Source: Pseudomonas sp. AL03 | GTDB taxonomy: Bacteria; Pseudomonadota; Gammaproteobacteria; Pseudomonadales; Pseudomonadaceae | Assembly: GCF_029960815.1 (NCBI RefSeq) | Contig: NZ_JASBRE010000020.1 | Location: 1-64,000, forward strand | Length of the DNA: 64,000 nt | Reading direction: 5' to 3' | Part shown: positions 31,040 to 40,099 of the stretch, one piece after another | Layout: every line of letters begins with the position of its first letter | How positions within the stretch are numbered: position 1 is the first letter of the stretch | Translations under genes and position numbers: made by a program | Notes under the pieces: model-generated | What the model was told of the DNA's origin: nothing | What the model saw: only the letters and a program-made list of their open reading frames with translations | Databases searched by the model: none

Positions 31040-31983
31040 GCAGCAACGTGGACAAAAAGCACTGGGCTGACCGCCAGGAGCGCGGCAGTTTCTGGCTAAT
31101 GAAGCTCACGGCGTTCGGTGCAAAGGTGCTGGGCCGTCGGCTGCTAAGCCCGCTGCTGTACGGCATCGTTCTGTACTTTTTCCTGTTCGGTCGCAGCGCT
31201 CGCCGCAGCGCCTGGCAATACCAGCAACGGCTCGCCGACTGGAGTGGTCGCAACGAATTGCGCCCGACCCATTGGCGGGTGTTCGGCCAGTTCATGGCCT
31301 TCGCCGATTCCATGCTCGACAAACTCGACGTGTGGAACGGCAAGCTGAGCATCGAGCAGATCGAAATCATCGACCCGGCATTGCTGCGCAATCAACTGCG
31401 CGGCACCCGCGGGCAGATGCTGGTGGGCGCGCACCTGGGCAATCTCGAGGTCTGCCGTGCGTTGGCCGAGATCGGTGAAAAAGTCACGATGAACGTGTTG
31501 GTGCACACCAAGCACGCCGAGCAATTCAACCGTTTGCTGGGCGAAGCCGGCGCGACCAATCTGCGACTGATCCAGGTCAGCGAGCTGGACCCGCTGATCA
31601 TGCTGCAACTCCATGAGCGCCTGGAACGCGGCGAGTGGCTGGCGATTGCCGGCGACCGCGTGCCGCTGCATGGCGGGCGTAGCGTGACCGTGGATTTCCT
31701 CGGCCATCAAGCCGCGTTCCCTCAGGGGCCATGGTTGCTGGCCGGCCTGCTGAAATGCCCGATCAACCTGATGCTGTGCCTGAAAAAACCGACGGGCGAT
31801 TATCGACTGACCCTCGAACCGTTCGCCGAGGCCGTGGTGTGGAAACGCAGCGACCGCGAGCAGGTCATTCATCAGTGGGCCTCCCGCTATGCCGAACGCT
31901 TGGGTCACTATTGCCTTGAAGCGCCTCAACAATGGTTCAACTTTTACCCTTTCTGGAAGACCGATGACGACGCCAACGCTTGA
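31036..31983 (+). CDS. LpxL/HtrB-like acyltransferase, aryl polyene operon
   Basis: A 315-residue inner-membrane protein of the lipid A acyltransferase superfamily. A membrane segment near 35-55 is followed by the catalytic motif GAHLGNLEVCRALAE (His-x4-Glu) and a GDRVPLHGGRSV segment. It would acylate a glycolipid, consistent with the covalently membrane-attached aryl polyenes known in other bacteria. The start ATG 31036 overlaps the glycosyltransferase stop; the C-terminus overlaps the lyase gene by 20 bases. Confidence 0.86.
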   Translation: MSSNVDKKHWADRQERGSFWLMKLTAFGAKVLGRRLLSPLLYGIVLYFFLFGRSARRSAWQYQQRLADWSGRNELRPTHWRVFGQFMAFADSMLDKLDVWNGKLSIEQIEIIDPALLRNQLRGTRGQMLVGAHLGNLEVCRALAEIGEKVTMNVLVHTKHAEQFNRLLGEAGATNLRLIQVSELDPLIMLQLHERLERGEWLAIAGDRVPLHGGRSVTVDFLGHQAAFPQGPWLLAGLLKCPINLMLCLKKPTGDYRLTLEPFAEAVVWKRSDREQVIHQWASRYAERLGHYCLEAPQQWFNFYPFWKTDDDANA

Positions 31984-33508
31984 GCCGGTAACCTTCGGCG
32001 AACTCCCTTTGCGCATCGAAGACGTGCTGGCCCTGGCCAATCGTCAGGTGCCGACGCAGTTGCAAGGCGACCCTGCGTACCGCGAGCGTATCGCCAAGGG
32101 CGCGCGATTCCTCGACTCCCTGCTGGACAAGGAAGGCGTGATCTATGGCGTGACCACCGGTTACGGCGATTCCTGCGTGGTCGCGGTGCCGCTGCATCAC
32201 GTCGAGGCGTTGCCCCGTCATCTGTACACGTTCCACGGCTGCGGCCTGGGCAAACTGCTCGATGCACAAGCCACTCGCGCGGTATTGGCGGCACGTTTGC
32301 AGTCGCTGTGCCACGGCGTATCCGGGGTGCGCGTGGAACTGTTGGAACGCCTGCAAGCCTTCCTCGAACACGACATTCTGCCGCTGATTCCGGAAGAAGG
32401 TTCGGTGGGCGCCAGTGGTGATCTGACGCCGCTGTCCTACGTCGCCGCGACCTTGTCCGGCGAGCGTGAAGTGATGTTCCGGGGTGAACGCTGGCAAGCC
32501 GCCGACGTGCACCGCGAACTGGGTTGGGAGCCGCTGGTACTGCGCCCGAAAGAAGCCCTGGCCTTGATGAATGGCACCGCTGTCATGACCGGCCTCGCCT
32601 GTCTGGCCTATGCCCGCGCCGATTACCTGCTGCAATTGGCCACCCGCATCACCGCGTTGAACGTGGTCGCGCTGCAAGGCAACCCCGAGCACTTCGACGA
32701 GCGCCTGTTCGCCACCAAGCCGCATCCGGGACAAATGCAAGTCGCCGCGTGGTTGCGCAAGGATCTGGCGATCGACGCGCCGACCGCGCCTCTGCATCGC
32801 CTGCAAGACCGCTATTCCCTGCGTTGCGCGCCCCACGTCCTCGGCGTGCTGGCCGACAGCCTGAACTGGCTGCGCTCGTTCATCGAGATCGAACTCAACA
32901 GTGCCAACGACAACCCGATCATCGATGCCGAAGCCGAGCGCGTGCTGCACGGCGGGCACTTCTATGGCGGCCACATTGCGTTCGCCATGGACAGCCTGAA
33001 GAACCTGGTGGCCAACGTCGCCGACCTGCTCGACCGTCAACTCGCGTTGCTGGTGGACGAGCGTTACAACCACGGTTTGCCAAGCAACCTGTCCGGCGCC
33101 ACCGCGGATCGCGCGATGCTCAACCACGGCTTCAAAGCCGTGCAGATCGGCACCAGTGCCTGGACCGCCGAAGCGCTGAAAAACACTATGCCGGCCAGCG
33201 TCTTCTCGCGCTCCACCGAGTGCCACAACCAGGACAAAGTGAGCATGGGCACCATCGCCGCTCGCGATGCGATCCGCGTGCTGGAGCTGACCGAACAGGT
33301 CGCCGCCGCCACCCTGCTGGCCGCCAACCAAGGCGTCTGGCTGCGCAGCAAGGCCGAGGATGCCCGACCATTGCCGCCAGCCCTGGCCGCCATGCACGAA
33401 GAGCTGGCGAAAGACTTCCCGCCGGTCATCGAAGACCGAGCGCTGGAAGGCGAATTGCGCCTGTGCCTGAAGCGTATTGCCGAGCAACACTGGAGGCTGC
33501 ATGCGTAG
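31964..33508 (+). CDS. Aromatic amino acid ammonia-lyase (HAL/PAL/TAL family), aryl polyene operon
   Basis: A 514-residue member of the MIO-dependent lyase family, which removes ammonia from His, Phe or Tyr to give an arylacrylate. The prosthetic group forms from Ala-Ser-Gly in GSVGASGDLTPLSYVAA near residue 150. Other family signatures are VTTGYG (catalytic Tyr) and NDNPII. At the position of the substrate-selectivity pair (SH in histidine, HL in tyrosine and FL in phenylalanine lyases) it has FH (YTFHGCGLG), so the substrate is uncertain. In this operon it most likely makes the cinnamate-type starter of the polyene, by analogy with flexirubin and aryl polyene clusters. Confidence 0.9.
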   Translation: MTTPTLEPVTFGELPLRIEDVLALANRQVPTQLQGDPAYRERIAKGARFLDSLLDKEGVIYGVTTGYGDSCVVAVPLHHVEALPRHLYTFHGCGLGKLLDAQATRAVLAARLQSLCHGVSGVRVELLERLQAFLEHDILPLIPEEGSVGASGDLTPLSYVAATLSGEREVMFRGERWQAADVHRELGWEPLVLRPKEALALMNGTAVMTGLACLAYARADYLLQLATRITALNVVALQGNPEHFDERLFATKPHPGQMQVAAWLRKDLAIDAPTAPLHRLQDRYSLRCAPHVLGVLADSLNWLRSFIEIELNSANDNPIIDAEAERVLHGGHFYGGHIAFAMDSLKNLVANVADLLDRQLALLVDERYNHGLPSNLSGATADRAMLNHGFKAVQIGTSAWTAEALKNTMPASVFSRSTECHNQDKVSMGTIAARDAIRVLELTEQVAAATLLAANQGVWLRSKAEDARPLPPALAAMHEELAKDFPPVIEDRALEGELRLCLKRIAEQHWRLHA

Positions 33509-33926
33509 CAAGGGCGTGCTTCACACCGATACGGAAATCCTCGTGCCGTTCTTTGACGTCGACACCATGAACGTCGTCTGGCACGGCCATTACGTCAAAT
33601 ACCTGGAAGTCGCCCGCTGCGCGCTGCTGGACAAGATCGGCCACAACTACGACGCCATGGTCGAGTCCGGTTTCGCATGGCCGGTGATCGATCTGCAATT
33701 GCGTTATGTGCGCGGCGCAGTGTTCGGCCAGAAGTTGAATGTGCGCGCCAACCTGGTCGAGTGGGAGAACCGCCTGAAGATCAGCTACCTGATCAGCGAT
33801 CTGGAAACCGGCGAGCGCTTGACCCGCGCCAGTTCCGTGCAGGTCGCCGTCGACATGAGCCGCCGCGAAATGCAGTTGGCCTCACCCAAGGTCTTCACCG
33901 ACGCTGTTGAAAGGATGCTCGCATGA
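33501..33926 (+). CDS. Hotdog-fold acyl thioesterase, aryl polyene operon
   Basis: A 141-residue 4-hydroxybenzoyl-CoA-thioesterase-like protein. The catalytic segment FFDVDTMNVVWHGHYVKYLE (Asp then His-x-x-Tyr) is clear near residues 19-38. It could release the finished polyene or clear misprimed carrier proteins. It overlaps the lyase gene by eight bases and the next gene by four. In the Ape nomenclature this would be ApeK. Confidence 0.88.
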   Translation: MRSKGVLHTDTEILVPFFDVDTMNVVWHGHYVKYLEVARCALLDKIGHNYDAMVESGFAWPVIDLQLRYVRGAVFGQKLNVRANLVEWENRLKISYLISDLETGERLTRASSVQVAVDMSRREMQLASPKVFTDAVERMLA

Positions 33927-34663
33927 CCCCGCTGATAACCCTCTGTAGCAGCTGCCGAGCCGGCGAGGCTGCGTTCGGCGGCGAAGCCGTCGCAAAACCT
34001 GCACATGCGGTACATCAGAAGAAACCCAGGGCGACTGCTGCGCAGCCGAACGCAGGCTTCGCCAGCTGCTACAGGTTCGTGGTGGCGCTGGTATTAGCGC
34101 TGGGATTTACTTCATTGGCGCAGGCTTTTGATTTGCAACAGCTCAGCGATCAATTGGCCAAACCCGATGTGATCCACGGCAACTTCATCCAGGAAAAACA
34201 CCTGCGCGCCCTGCCACAGCCGTTGACCAGCAAGGGCACCTTCGTCCTCGCTAAAAACCATGGCTTGCTCTGGCTGCTGAAAACCCCGCTGCAACAGGAT
34301 TACCGCATCAGCGACAAAGGCATTGCCCGGCGTGACGCCACCGGTTGGCAAATGCTCCCGAGCAAGAGTGCCGGCGCTGAGCAGAACCGCTTGTTCCTCG
34401 CCGTACTGCAAGGTGACAGCAGCGGGCTGCAACGGGATTTCGAGCTTTCGCTGAGCGGCGATGCGCAGAACTGGAAGCTGACGCTGACCCCGCGTTCAAT
34501 GCTGCTCAAGCAGGTGTTCACTCAGATCAACATTGCCGGCGGCGAACTGGTGCACAGCATCGAGCTGCTCGAAACCCAGGGCGACAGCACGCTTTTACGC
34601 ATGCAAGACAGCACCAGCGCCCAACCGTTGAGTGATGCGGAGCAACATGACTTTGCCCAGTGA
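33923..34663 (+). CDS. LolA-like outer-membrane lipoprotein carrier, aryl polyene operon, with REP-derived N-terminal extension
   Basis: A periplasmic LolA-like protein, probably moving the lipid-linked polyene toward the outer membrane. The recognisable part starts with a signal peptide near codon 52 (VVALVLALGFTSLAQAFD) and then HGNFIQEKHLRALPQPLTSKG. The 50 or so codons before it are unlike any signal peptide: codons 8-50 are translated from the inverted repeat at 33944-34073, which is open in this frame. ATG 33923 overlaps the thioesterase stop as expected for this operon. The alternative is GTG at 34079 or 34082, which would give a normal signal peptide but has no good ribosome binding site. 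Confidence 0.8.
   Translation: MTPLITLCSSCRAGEAAFGGEAVAKPAHAVHQKKPRATAAQPNAGFASCYRFVVALVLALGFTSLAQAFDLQQLSDQLAKPDVIHGNFIQEKHLRALPQPLTSKGTFVLAKNHGLLWLLKTPLQQDYRISDKGIARRDATGWQMLPSKSAGAEQNRLFLAVLQGDSSGLQRDFELSLSGDAQNWKLTLTPRSMLLKQVFTQINIAGGELVHSIELLETQGDSTLLRMQDSTSAQPLSDAEQHDFAQ
33944..34073. repeat. REP-type inverted repeat (family B) inserted in the lolA-like gene
   Basis: A 130-base element with inverted ends. The left end begins TGTAGCAGCTGCCGAGCCGG and the right end is the reverse complement of TGTAGCAGCTGGCGAAGCCT, and similarity continues inward through CTGCGTTCGG for over 40 bases. This TGTAGCAGCTG motif is, from memory, a very common dispersed repeat in fluorescent pseudomonads. Here it lies within the coding frame, just after the start codon, instead of between genes. 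It is unrelated to the family A elements elsewhere in the window. Confidence 0.8.
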
Positions 34664-36986
34664 ACGGAGGCTTCCACGGCTGTTTCTGATCCTGCTGCTG
34701 GCGGTGCTCGCGCTCGCCGGTTGGCAATGGCGTGACGGCGCCCCGCTGTCGGCCAACCTGATGGAGCTGGTGCCGGGCACGGCGCCCGACGCGCTGGAAC
34801 TGCGCGCCGAACAACGCATGCAAGAACCGCTGAACCGCGAAATGCTGGTGTTGGTGGGTCATACGGATCGCCAGCAAGCCGTCGCCATGGCCCAGAAACT
34901 GGGTGAGCAATGGCAGGCCAGCGGCTTGTTCGAAAAGGTCCAATGGAACCTGCAAGCCGACCTCCCGGCGCTGCGCACGCAATTGCTGCAAGGCCGACTG
35001 GCGATGCTCTCGGCGGCCGACCGGCAGCAACTGATCGAGCATCCCGACGCGTTTATCCAGCAACGGGTGCAAGCGCTGTTCGATCCCTTCACCGGTTTCA
35101 GCCTGGTGCCGAGCCAGGATGACTGGCTGGGCCTGACCGGGCGCATCCAGAACAGCCAGCCGCAACACGGCGCCGTGCAACTGGACATCGGCAGCGGTGC
35201 GCTGGTCGCCGAGGCCGACGGCAAAAGTTGGGTGTTGCTGCGCTCGCGAACCACGGGCAACGCCTTCGACATGAACCTGCCGCTGCAAGTGGCCGATCTG
35301 CTCAAGCACAGCCGCGAAGAGGCCGCCCAAGCCGACGTGCAGCTGATTGCTGCCAGCGGCCTGCTCTACGCTGCAGCCGGTCAACAGCAAGCGACGAGAG
35401 AAATGACCTGGGTCGGTGGTGGCGCCACGGTGGGCATTCTATTGCTGTTGCTGCTGGCCTTCCGGCGCTGGCGCGTGTTGCTGGCCTTCGTCCCGGTGCT
35501 GGTGGGCATGCTCTTCGGCGCGGTGGCCTGCGTGGCGCTGTTCGGCCATATGCACGTGATGACGCTGGTGCTCGGTTCGAGCCTGATCGGCGTGGCGGTC
35601 GATTACCCGCTGCATTACCTGTCCAAGAGCTGGAGCCTGAAACCCTGGCACAGCTGGCCGGCCCTGCGCCTGACGTTGCCGGGCCTGACGCTGAGCCTGA
35701 TCACCAGTTGCATCGGTTACCTGGCACTGGCCTGGACCCCGTTCCCGGCGCTGACCCAAATTGCCGTGTTCTCGGCCGCCGGCCTGCTCGGTGCTTATTT
35801 GTCCGCGGTGTGCCTGCTGCCGGCACTGCTCAAAGGCGTAGATCTACGTCCGGCGCAATGGCCACTGCGGGTTTCCGAGTATTTGCTGGGGCGCCGTGAG
35901 GCGTTGCTCAAACGCGCCAGTACGCCGGTGTTGCTGGCGCTGCTGATTGCCTTTTGTGTGGGCGGTCTGTTGCAGCTCGACACCAAAAACGACATTCGCC
36001 AGTGGGTCGGAGCACCGCAGCAACTGACTGACGAAGCACAAACCATTGCGCGCATCACGGGCTATCAACCCACCAGCCAGTTCTTCCTGGTGCGCGCAGC
36101 CAATCAGCAGGAACTGCTGGAACGCCAAACCGCGTTGAGCGAGCGCCTGGATCAGTTGGTCAACCTGGAAAAACTCCAGGGTTATCTGTCACTCAATCAA
36201 CTGGTCAGCCAACCGACCGAACAGCGGCAAGTGCGCGAAGCGCTGAACAAGTTGCCGCAGTTCTGGCAGCCGCTGCTCGATGTCGGCGTGCCGGCCGCGG
36301 CGCTGCAAGCAGAGCTCACGAAGTTGCAGGCACTGCCCACCGAAGACATCGACTCGGCGTTGGTCGGTCCGTTGGCCGAACCCTATCGCGCACTGTGGCT
36401 GGGGCCGACCGATGACGGCGTAGCGGCGATGGTCAGTCTGCAAGGCCTGAACAACCCTGCCCTGTTGCGAGTCCAGGCGCTGGATTTGCCGGGAGTAGAA
36501 CTGGTGGACCGCCTCGGTGAGTTGAACAAGGTGTTCGCCGACACCCAGATCAGCGCCGCCGAGTTGAAACTCGCTTCCTGTGTGCTGATCGTGCTGGTGC
36601 TGATCCTGCCGTTCGGCGTCGGCGGCGCGCTGCGAATCGTCGCCCTGCCGCTGCTGGCCGCGCTGTGCAGCCTGGCCAGTCTCGGCTGGCTGGGGCAACC
36701 GCTGACGCTGTTCAGCCTGTTCGGCCTGCTGCTGGTGACGGCCATCAGCGTCGATTACGCGATCCTCATGCGCGAACAGGTCGGCGGCGCTGCGGTGAGC
36801 CTGCTGGGCACCTTGCTGGCGGCGCTGACCACCTGGCTGTCGTTCGGTCTGCTGGCGGTGTCCAGCACACCGGCGGTGAGCAACTTCGGTCTGTCCGTTA
36901 GCCTGGGCCTGGCCTTCAGCTTCATGCTTGCGCCGTGGGCCGGACGCCAGGTTCACGCCACCCCTGTCGCGGAGTCTGCCGCATGA
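34647..36986 (+). CDS. MMPL/RND-type exporter, aryl polyene operon
   Basis: A 779-residue inner-membrane transporter of the MMPL/RND superfamily with two repeats of one helix, a large periplasmic loop and five helices (helix clusters near 255-420 and 640-770). Conserved features include GSSLIGVAVDYPLHYLSKSW in the first half and LLLVTAISVDYAILMREQ in the second, both with the family Asp-Tyr pair. It likely extracts the lipid-linked polyene from the inner membrane and hands it to the LolA-like protein. ATG 34647 is preceded by GGAG and overlaps the lolA-like gene by 17 bases. Confidence 0.9.
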   Translation: MTLPSERRLPRLFLILLLAVLALAGWQWRDGAPLSANLMELVPGTAPDALELRAEQRMQEPLNREMLVLVGHTDRQQAVAMAQKLGEQWQASGLFEKVQWNLQADLPALRTQLLQGRLAMLSAADRQQLIEHPDAFIQQRVQALFDPFTGFSLVPSQDDWLGLTGRIQNSQPQHGAVQLDIGSGALVAEADGKSWVLLRSRTTGNAFDMNLPLQVADLLKHSREEAAQADVQLIAASGLLYAAAGQQQATREMTWVGGGATVGILLLLLLAFRRWRVLLAFVPVLVGMLFGAVACVALFGHMHVMTLVLGSSLIGVAVDYPLHYLSKSWSLKPWHSWPALRLTLPGLTLSLITSCIGYLALAWTPFPALTQIAVFSAAGLLGAYLSAVCLLPALLKGVDLRPAQWPLRVSEYLLGRREALLKRASTPVLLALLIAFCVGGLLQLDTKNDIRQWVGAPQQLTDEAQTIARITGYQPTSQFFLVRAANQQELLERQTALSERLDQLVNLEKLQGYLSLNQLVSQPTEQRQVREALNKLPQFWQPLLDVGVPAAALQAELTKLQALPTEDIDSALVGPLAEPYRALWLGPTDDGVAAMVSLQGLNNPALLRVQALDLPGVELVDRLGELNKVFADTQISAAELKLASCVLIVLVLILPFGVGGALRIVALPLLAALCSLASLGWLGQPLTLFSLFGLLLVTAISVDYAILMREQVGGAAVSLLGTLLAALTTWLSFGLLAVSSTPAVSNFGLSVSLGLAFSFMLAPWAGRQVHATPVAESAA

Positions 36987-38143
36987 TGATCGCCTTGTTT
37001 TGGGCAATGGCCCTGGCACTGTTCGCCGTGGCCACCCGTGTCGGTCGTCACTTCGGCGTGATCCCGATCGTCAGCCAGTTGCTGCTGGCCACCTTCGGCC
37101 TGCCGCTGCTGATGTACTTCTGGATCGAACCCCAGTGGCAATTGAGCGGCGCCGCGCTGGTCGCGCCGGTCTGGCTGAAAAACCTCTACAGCCTGAGTTT
37201 TGCCTTGTTGCTGGGGCACATTCTCAGTGACGTGATCGACCTGCGACTCGACCGTCAGAGCCTGAAAATCGCCCTGCCGAGTTTCTCCATTCCGTTTGCC
37301 TGCGGGCTAGCAACCGCGGTGTGGCTGTTGCCACCGCAACCGTGGATCAGTTCCCTGGCGGTCGGCTTGCTGTTCGCCATCACCGCGATTCCGGTGTTGT
37401 ATTTGTACCTGCGGCACATCAACTACCCGCCCGCCGCCACTCGGCGACTGGTGCAAACCGCCATCTTCATCGACCTCACGTGCTGGACCCTGTTCGCCAT
37501 CGCCCAGGGCAGCCTGCACCTGAGCAGCCTCCTGCTGCCACTGGCCGGCGCCTGCTTGCCGTTGCTGCTGCGCCTGCTTGGCTTGCGCCAGCCGTTGCTG
37601 CACAGCGGGTGCTTCTTCGCACTGTTGGTCGTGGCGGAACACTTCAAGCTCAACGCGCTGATTTTCGGCATCGGTTACCTGCTGTGGATGGCAATGCTCA
37701 AAGTGCCGTTGGTGCTGCCGTTGCCGGTGATCTGGATGAGTCACTTGCAGACGTACATCGCGATCCCGCTGATCCTCACGTTCGGCATCGTGCAAATCAA
37801 CGTACACGCGGCCATGGCCAGTCTCAGCTGGGTGCAACTAAGCGCACTGCTGCTGTTCCCGATTGCCAGTAAACTGCTGGGCAACTGGCTGGGCCTCGGC
37901 TGGGCCGACGCCTCGTTTGAAGGCGCGAGTCGCTGGCGCGAAAGTGTCTTGCTGAATATTCGTGGCTTGAGCGAGATCGTCTTTCTCAACCTGCTGCTGC
38001 AACAACACCTCATCAGCCCGGCGCTGTACTTCGCGCTGATGGTGATGGGCCTGATCGCGACACTGCTGCCGGCACTCGCCGGCATGCACCGAACCCCTTT
38101 GATCATCGCCGTCCCGGCAAGGAGCCCCCGTGCCAACAGTTGA
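36983..38143 (+). CDS. CPA2/Kef-like integral membrane protein, aryl polyene operon
   Basis: A 386-residue protein with about 12 hydrophobic helices. The segment LLNIRGLSEIVFLNLLLQ near residue 337 resembles the RGxxEL signature of Kef/CPA2 cation-proton antiporters, and an Asp in FIDLTCW sits where the ion-site Asp is found. I am not certain it transports ions. Both junctions overlap, so it belongs to the operon, although I do not recall such a protein as a standard part of enteric aryl polyene clusters. Confidence 0.7.
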   Translation: MMIALFWAMALALFAVATRVGRHFGVIPIVSQLLLATFGLPLLMYFWIEPQWQLSGAALVAPVWLKNLYSLSFALLLGHILSDVIDLRLDRQSLKIALPSFSIPFACGLATAVWLLPPQPWISSLAVGLLFAITAIPVLYLYLRHINYPPAATRRLVQTAIFIDLTCWTLFAIAQGSLHLSSLLLPLAGACLPLLLRLLGLRQPLLHSGCFFALLVVAEHFKLNALIFGIGYLLWMAMLKVPLVLPLPVIWMSHLQTYIAIPLILTFGIVQINVHAAMASLSWVQLSALLLFPIASKLLGNWLGLGWADASFEGASRWRESVLLNIRGLSEIVFLNLLLQQHLISPALYFALMVMGLIATLLPALAGMHRTPLIIAVPARSPRANS

Positions 38144-39377
38144 AATGGAACATCGCCAGGTCGTGGTGATCGGTGCAGGTCCATCGGGCGCCATCGCCGC
38201 TGCGCTGCTCAAGCGCAAAGGTCACGACGTGTTGATGATCGAACGCCAGCATTTCCCAAGGTTTTCCATCGGTGAAAGCCTGCTGTCCCACTGCCTGGAT
38301 TTCGTCGAAGAAGCCGGCATGCTCGAGGCCGTGAACGCCGCTGGATTCCAGTTGAAAAACGGTGCGGCATTCGCCTGGGGCGAGCAATACAGCGCCTTTG
38401 ATTTTGGCGACACCTTCAGCAACGGCAAGCCGACCACCTTCCAGGTCCAACGTGCCGATTTCGACAAACTGCTGGCCGATCAGGCCGCGCTGCAAGGCGT
38501 GGACGTTCGCTACGGCGAAGCCATCGTCAGCGTCGATTTCACCCTGCCGAAACCACAGCTCGATGTGCTTCGCGAAGACGGTAGCCAGTACCGCGTTGAA
38601 GCCGATTTCGTGCTGGATGCCAGCGGCTACGGCCGCGTGCTGCCGCGCTTGCTCGACCTTGAAGCACCGTCGAATTTCCCGGTGCGCCAGGCTGTGTTCA
38701 CCCACGTCGAAGACCACATCGATAACCCGACCTTCGAGCGGGAAAAGATCCTCATCACCACCCATCCGATCCACCGCGATATCTGGTTCTGGACCATCCC
38801 GTTCAGCCAAGGTCGTTGCTCGGTGGGCGTGGTCGCGGCAGCCGAACACTTCGAAGGCCGCATGGAAAACCTGGACGAATGCCTGCGTGGGTTTATCGCT
38901 GAAACTCCAAGCCTGGCCGGTGTGCTGAACAACGCCGTGTGGGATACGCCTGCGCGAACCATCGGCGGCTACTCGGCCAACGTCAAAACCCTCCATGGGC
39001 CAGGCTTTGCACTGCTCGGCAACGCGGCGGAATTTCTTGACCCAGTGTTCTCCTCCGGCGTGACCATCGCCATGCGCTCGGCGAGCATGGCCGCCGGGGT
39101 TCTACATCGCCAGCTGCAAGGCGAACGTGTCGATTGGCAGACTGAGTTCGCCCTCCCGCTCAAGCGCGGCGTCGACACGTTCCGTTGCTACGTCGAAGGC
39201 TGGTACGCCGGGACGTTCCAGGACGTGATCTATCACGTGGGCGGCTCTGCGGATATTCGCCGCATGATCAGTTCGATTCTGGCCGGGTATGCCTGGGACG
39301 AGCGTAATCCGTTCGTCGCCGAACCCAAGCGTCGACTGCGAATGCTCTCGGAGCTCTGCGCAAGGGATGCCACATGA
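38130..39377 (+). CDS. FAD-dependent oxidoreductase, tryptophan-halogenase/geranylgeranyl-reductase-like, aryl polyene operon
   Basis: A 415-residue flavoprotein starting at GTG 38130 (GGAG five bases upstream). The FAD-binding motif VVVIGAGPSGAIAAALLKRK is at the N-terminus. It is followed by FPRFSIGESLLSHC, shared with flavin-dependent halogenases and related monooxygenases, and GNAAEFLDPVFSSGVTIAM near 295. The halogenase lysine motif (GWxWxIP) is only partly kept as FWTIPF, so a hydroxylase or an inactive halogenase is possible. Xanthomonadin-type pigments are halogenated and hydroxylated, so this enzyme likely decorates the aryl ring or chain. Confidence 0.85.
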   Translation: MPTVEMEHRQVVVIGAGPSGAIAAALLKRKGHDVLMIERQHFPRFSIGESLLSHCLDFVEEAGMLEAVNAAGFQLKNGAAFAWGEQYSAFDFGDTFSNGKPTTFQVQRADFDKLLADQAALQGVDVRYGEAIVSVDFTLPKPQLDVLREDGSQYRVEADFVLDASGYGRVLPRLLDLEAPSNFPVRQAVFTHVEDHIDNPTFEREKILITTHPIHRDIWFWTIPFSQGRCSVGVVAAAEHFEGRMENLDECLRGFIAETPSLAGVLNNAVWDTPARTIGGYSANVKTLHGPGFALLGNAAEFLDPVFSSGVTIAMRSASMAAGVLHRQLQGERVDWQTEFALPLKRGVDTFRCYVEGWYAGTFQDVIYHVGGSADIRRMISSILAGYAWDERNPFVAEPKRRLRMLSELCARDAT

Positions 39378-40099
39378 GCTACTTGAGCGACACCTACGTC
39401 GAAGAAACCCGTTTCGGTTTGTGGTTCCTGCGCAGCCACACCTGGCAGCATCATGTCCTGCGAGTGGCAATCAACGATTTGCGCGGCCTGTTCAGCGAAA
39501 CACCGCCGAGCAACCCGGTGCTGCTCGATGCCGGTTGCGGTCAGGGCAAGTCGTTCCAGTACGTGCGCCAGACCTTTGCGCCCCAGCGCCTGATTGGTCT
39601 GGACGCCGACCCTCACAGCCTGAACCTGGCCGGCGAAGAAGCCGTCCGTCAGGGCGTGGAGGTGGAGTTGATCGGCAGCGATTGCGCGAGCATCAACGTC
39701 CCGGACGCCAGCGTCGATCTGCTGTTCTGTCACCAGACCTTCCATCATCTGGTGCAGCAGGAACAGGCACTGGCCGAGTTCTACCGCGTGCTCAAGCCCG
39801 GTGGCTATCTGCTGTTCGCCGAATCCACCGAGGCTTACATTGATACCTGGGTGATCCGCTGGTTGTTCCGCCACCCGATGCACGTGCAGAAGAGCGCCGC
39901 CGGGTATCTGGAAATGATTCGCCAGCAGGGTTTCGAATTCGGCCCGAAAAACGTGTCTTATCCGTACTTGTGGTGGAGCCGCGCCAAGGATTTCGGCCTG
40001 CTTGAACGCTTTGGTCTGCGCCAGCCAAAACCCATTGGCCAACGGGAAGAAACCCTGGTCAATGTGGTCGCGCGCAAACCCCTTGAAAGGTGTGCCTGA
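39374..40099 (+). CDS. SAM-dependent methyltransferase, aryl polyene operon
   Basis: A 241-residue class I methyltransferase with the SAM-binding motif LLDAGCGQGKSFQYV near 49-63, a motif II region DLLFCHQTFHHL, and PGGYLLFAEST. It is expected to O-methylate or C-methylate the aryl head group, a known modification of aryl polyenes. ATG overlaps the flavoprotein stop by four bases, and its own stop overlaps the next start by one base. Confidence 0.9.
   Translation: MSYLSDTYVEETRFGLWFLRSHTWQHHVLRVAINDLRGLFSETPPSNPVLLDAGCGQGKSFQYVRQTFAPQRLIGLDADPHSLNLAGEEAVRQGVEVELIGSDCASINVPDASVDLLFCHQTFHHLVQQEQALAEFYRVLKPGGYLLFAESTEAYIDTWVIRWLFRHPMHVQKSAAGYLEMIRQQGFEFGPKNVSYPYLWWSRAKDFGLLERFGLRQPKPIGQREETLVNVVARKPLERCA

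Noticed and set aside
38130-39377. Definite tryptophan halogenase call
   Set aside because: The FAD and GESLLS motifs fit, but the halogenase WxWxIP motif is only partly kept, so only a general flavoenzyme call is supported.
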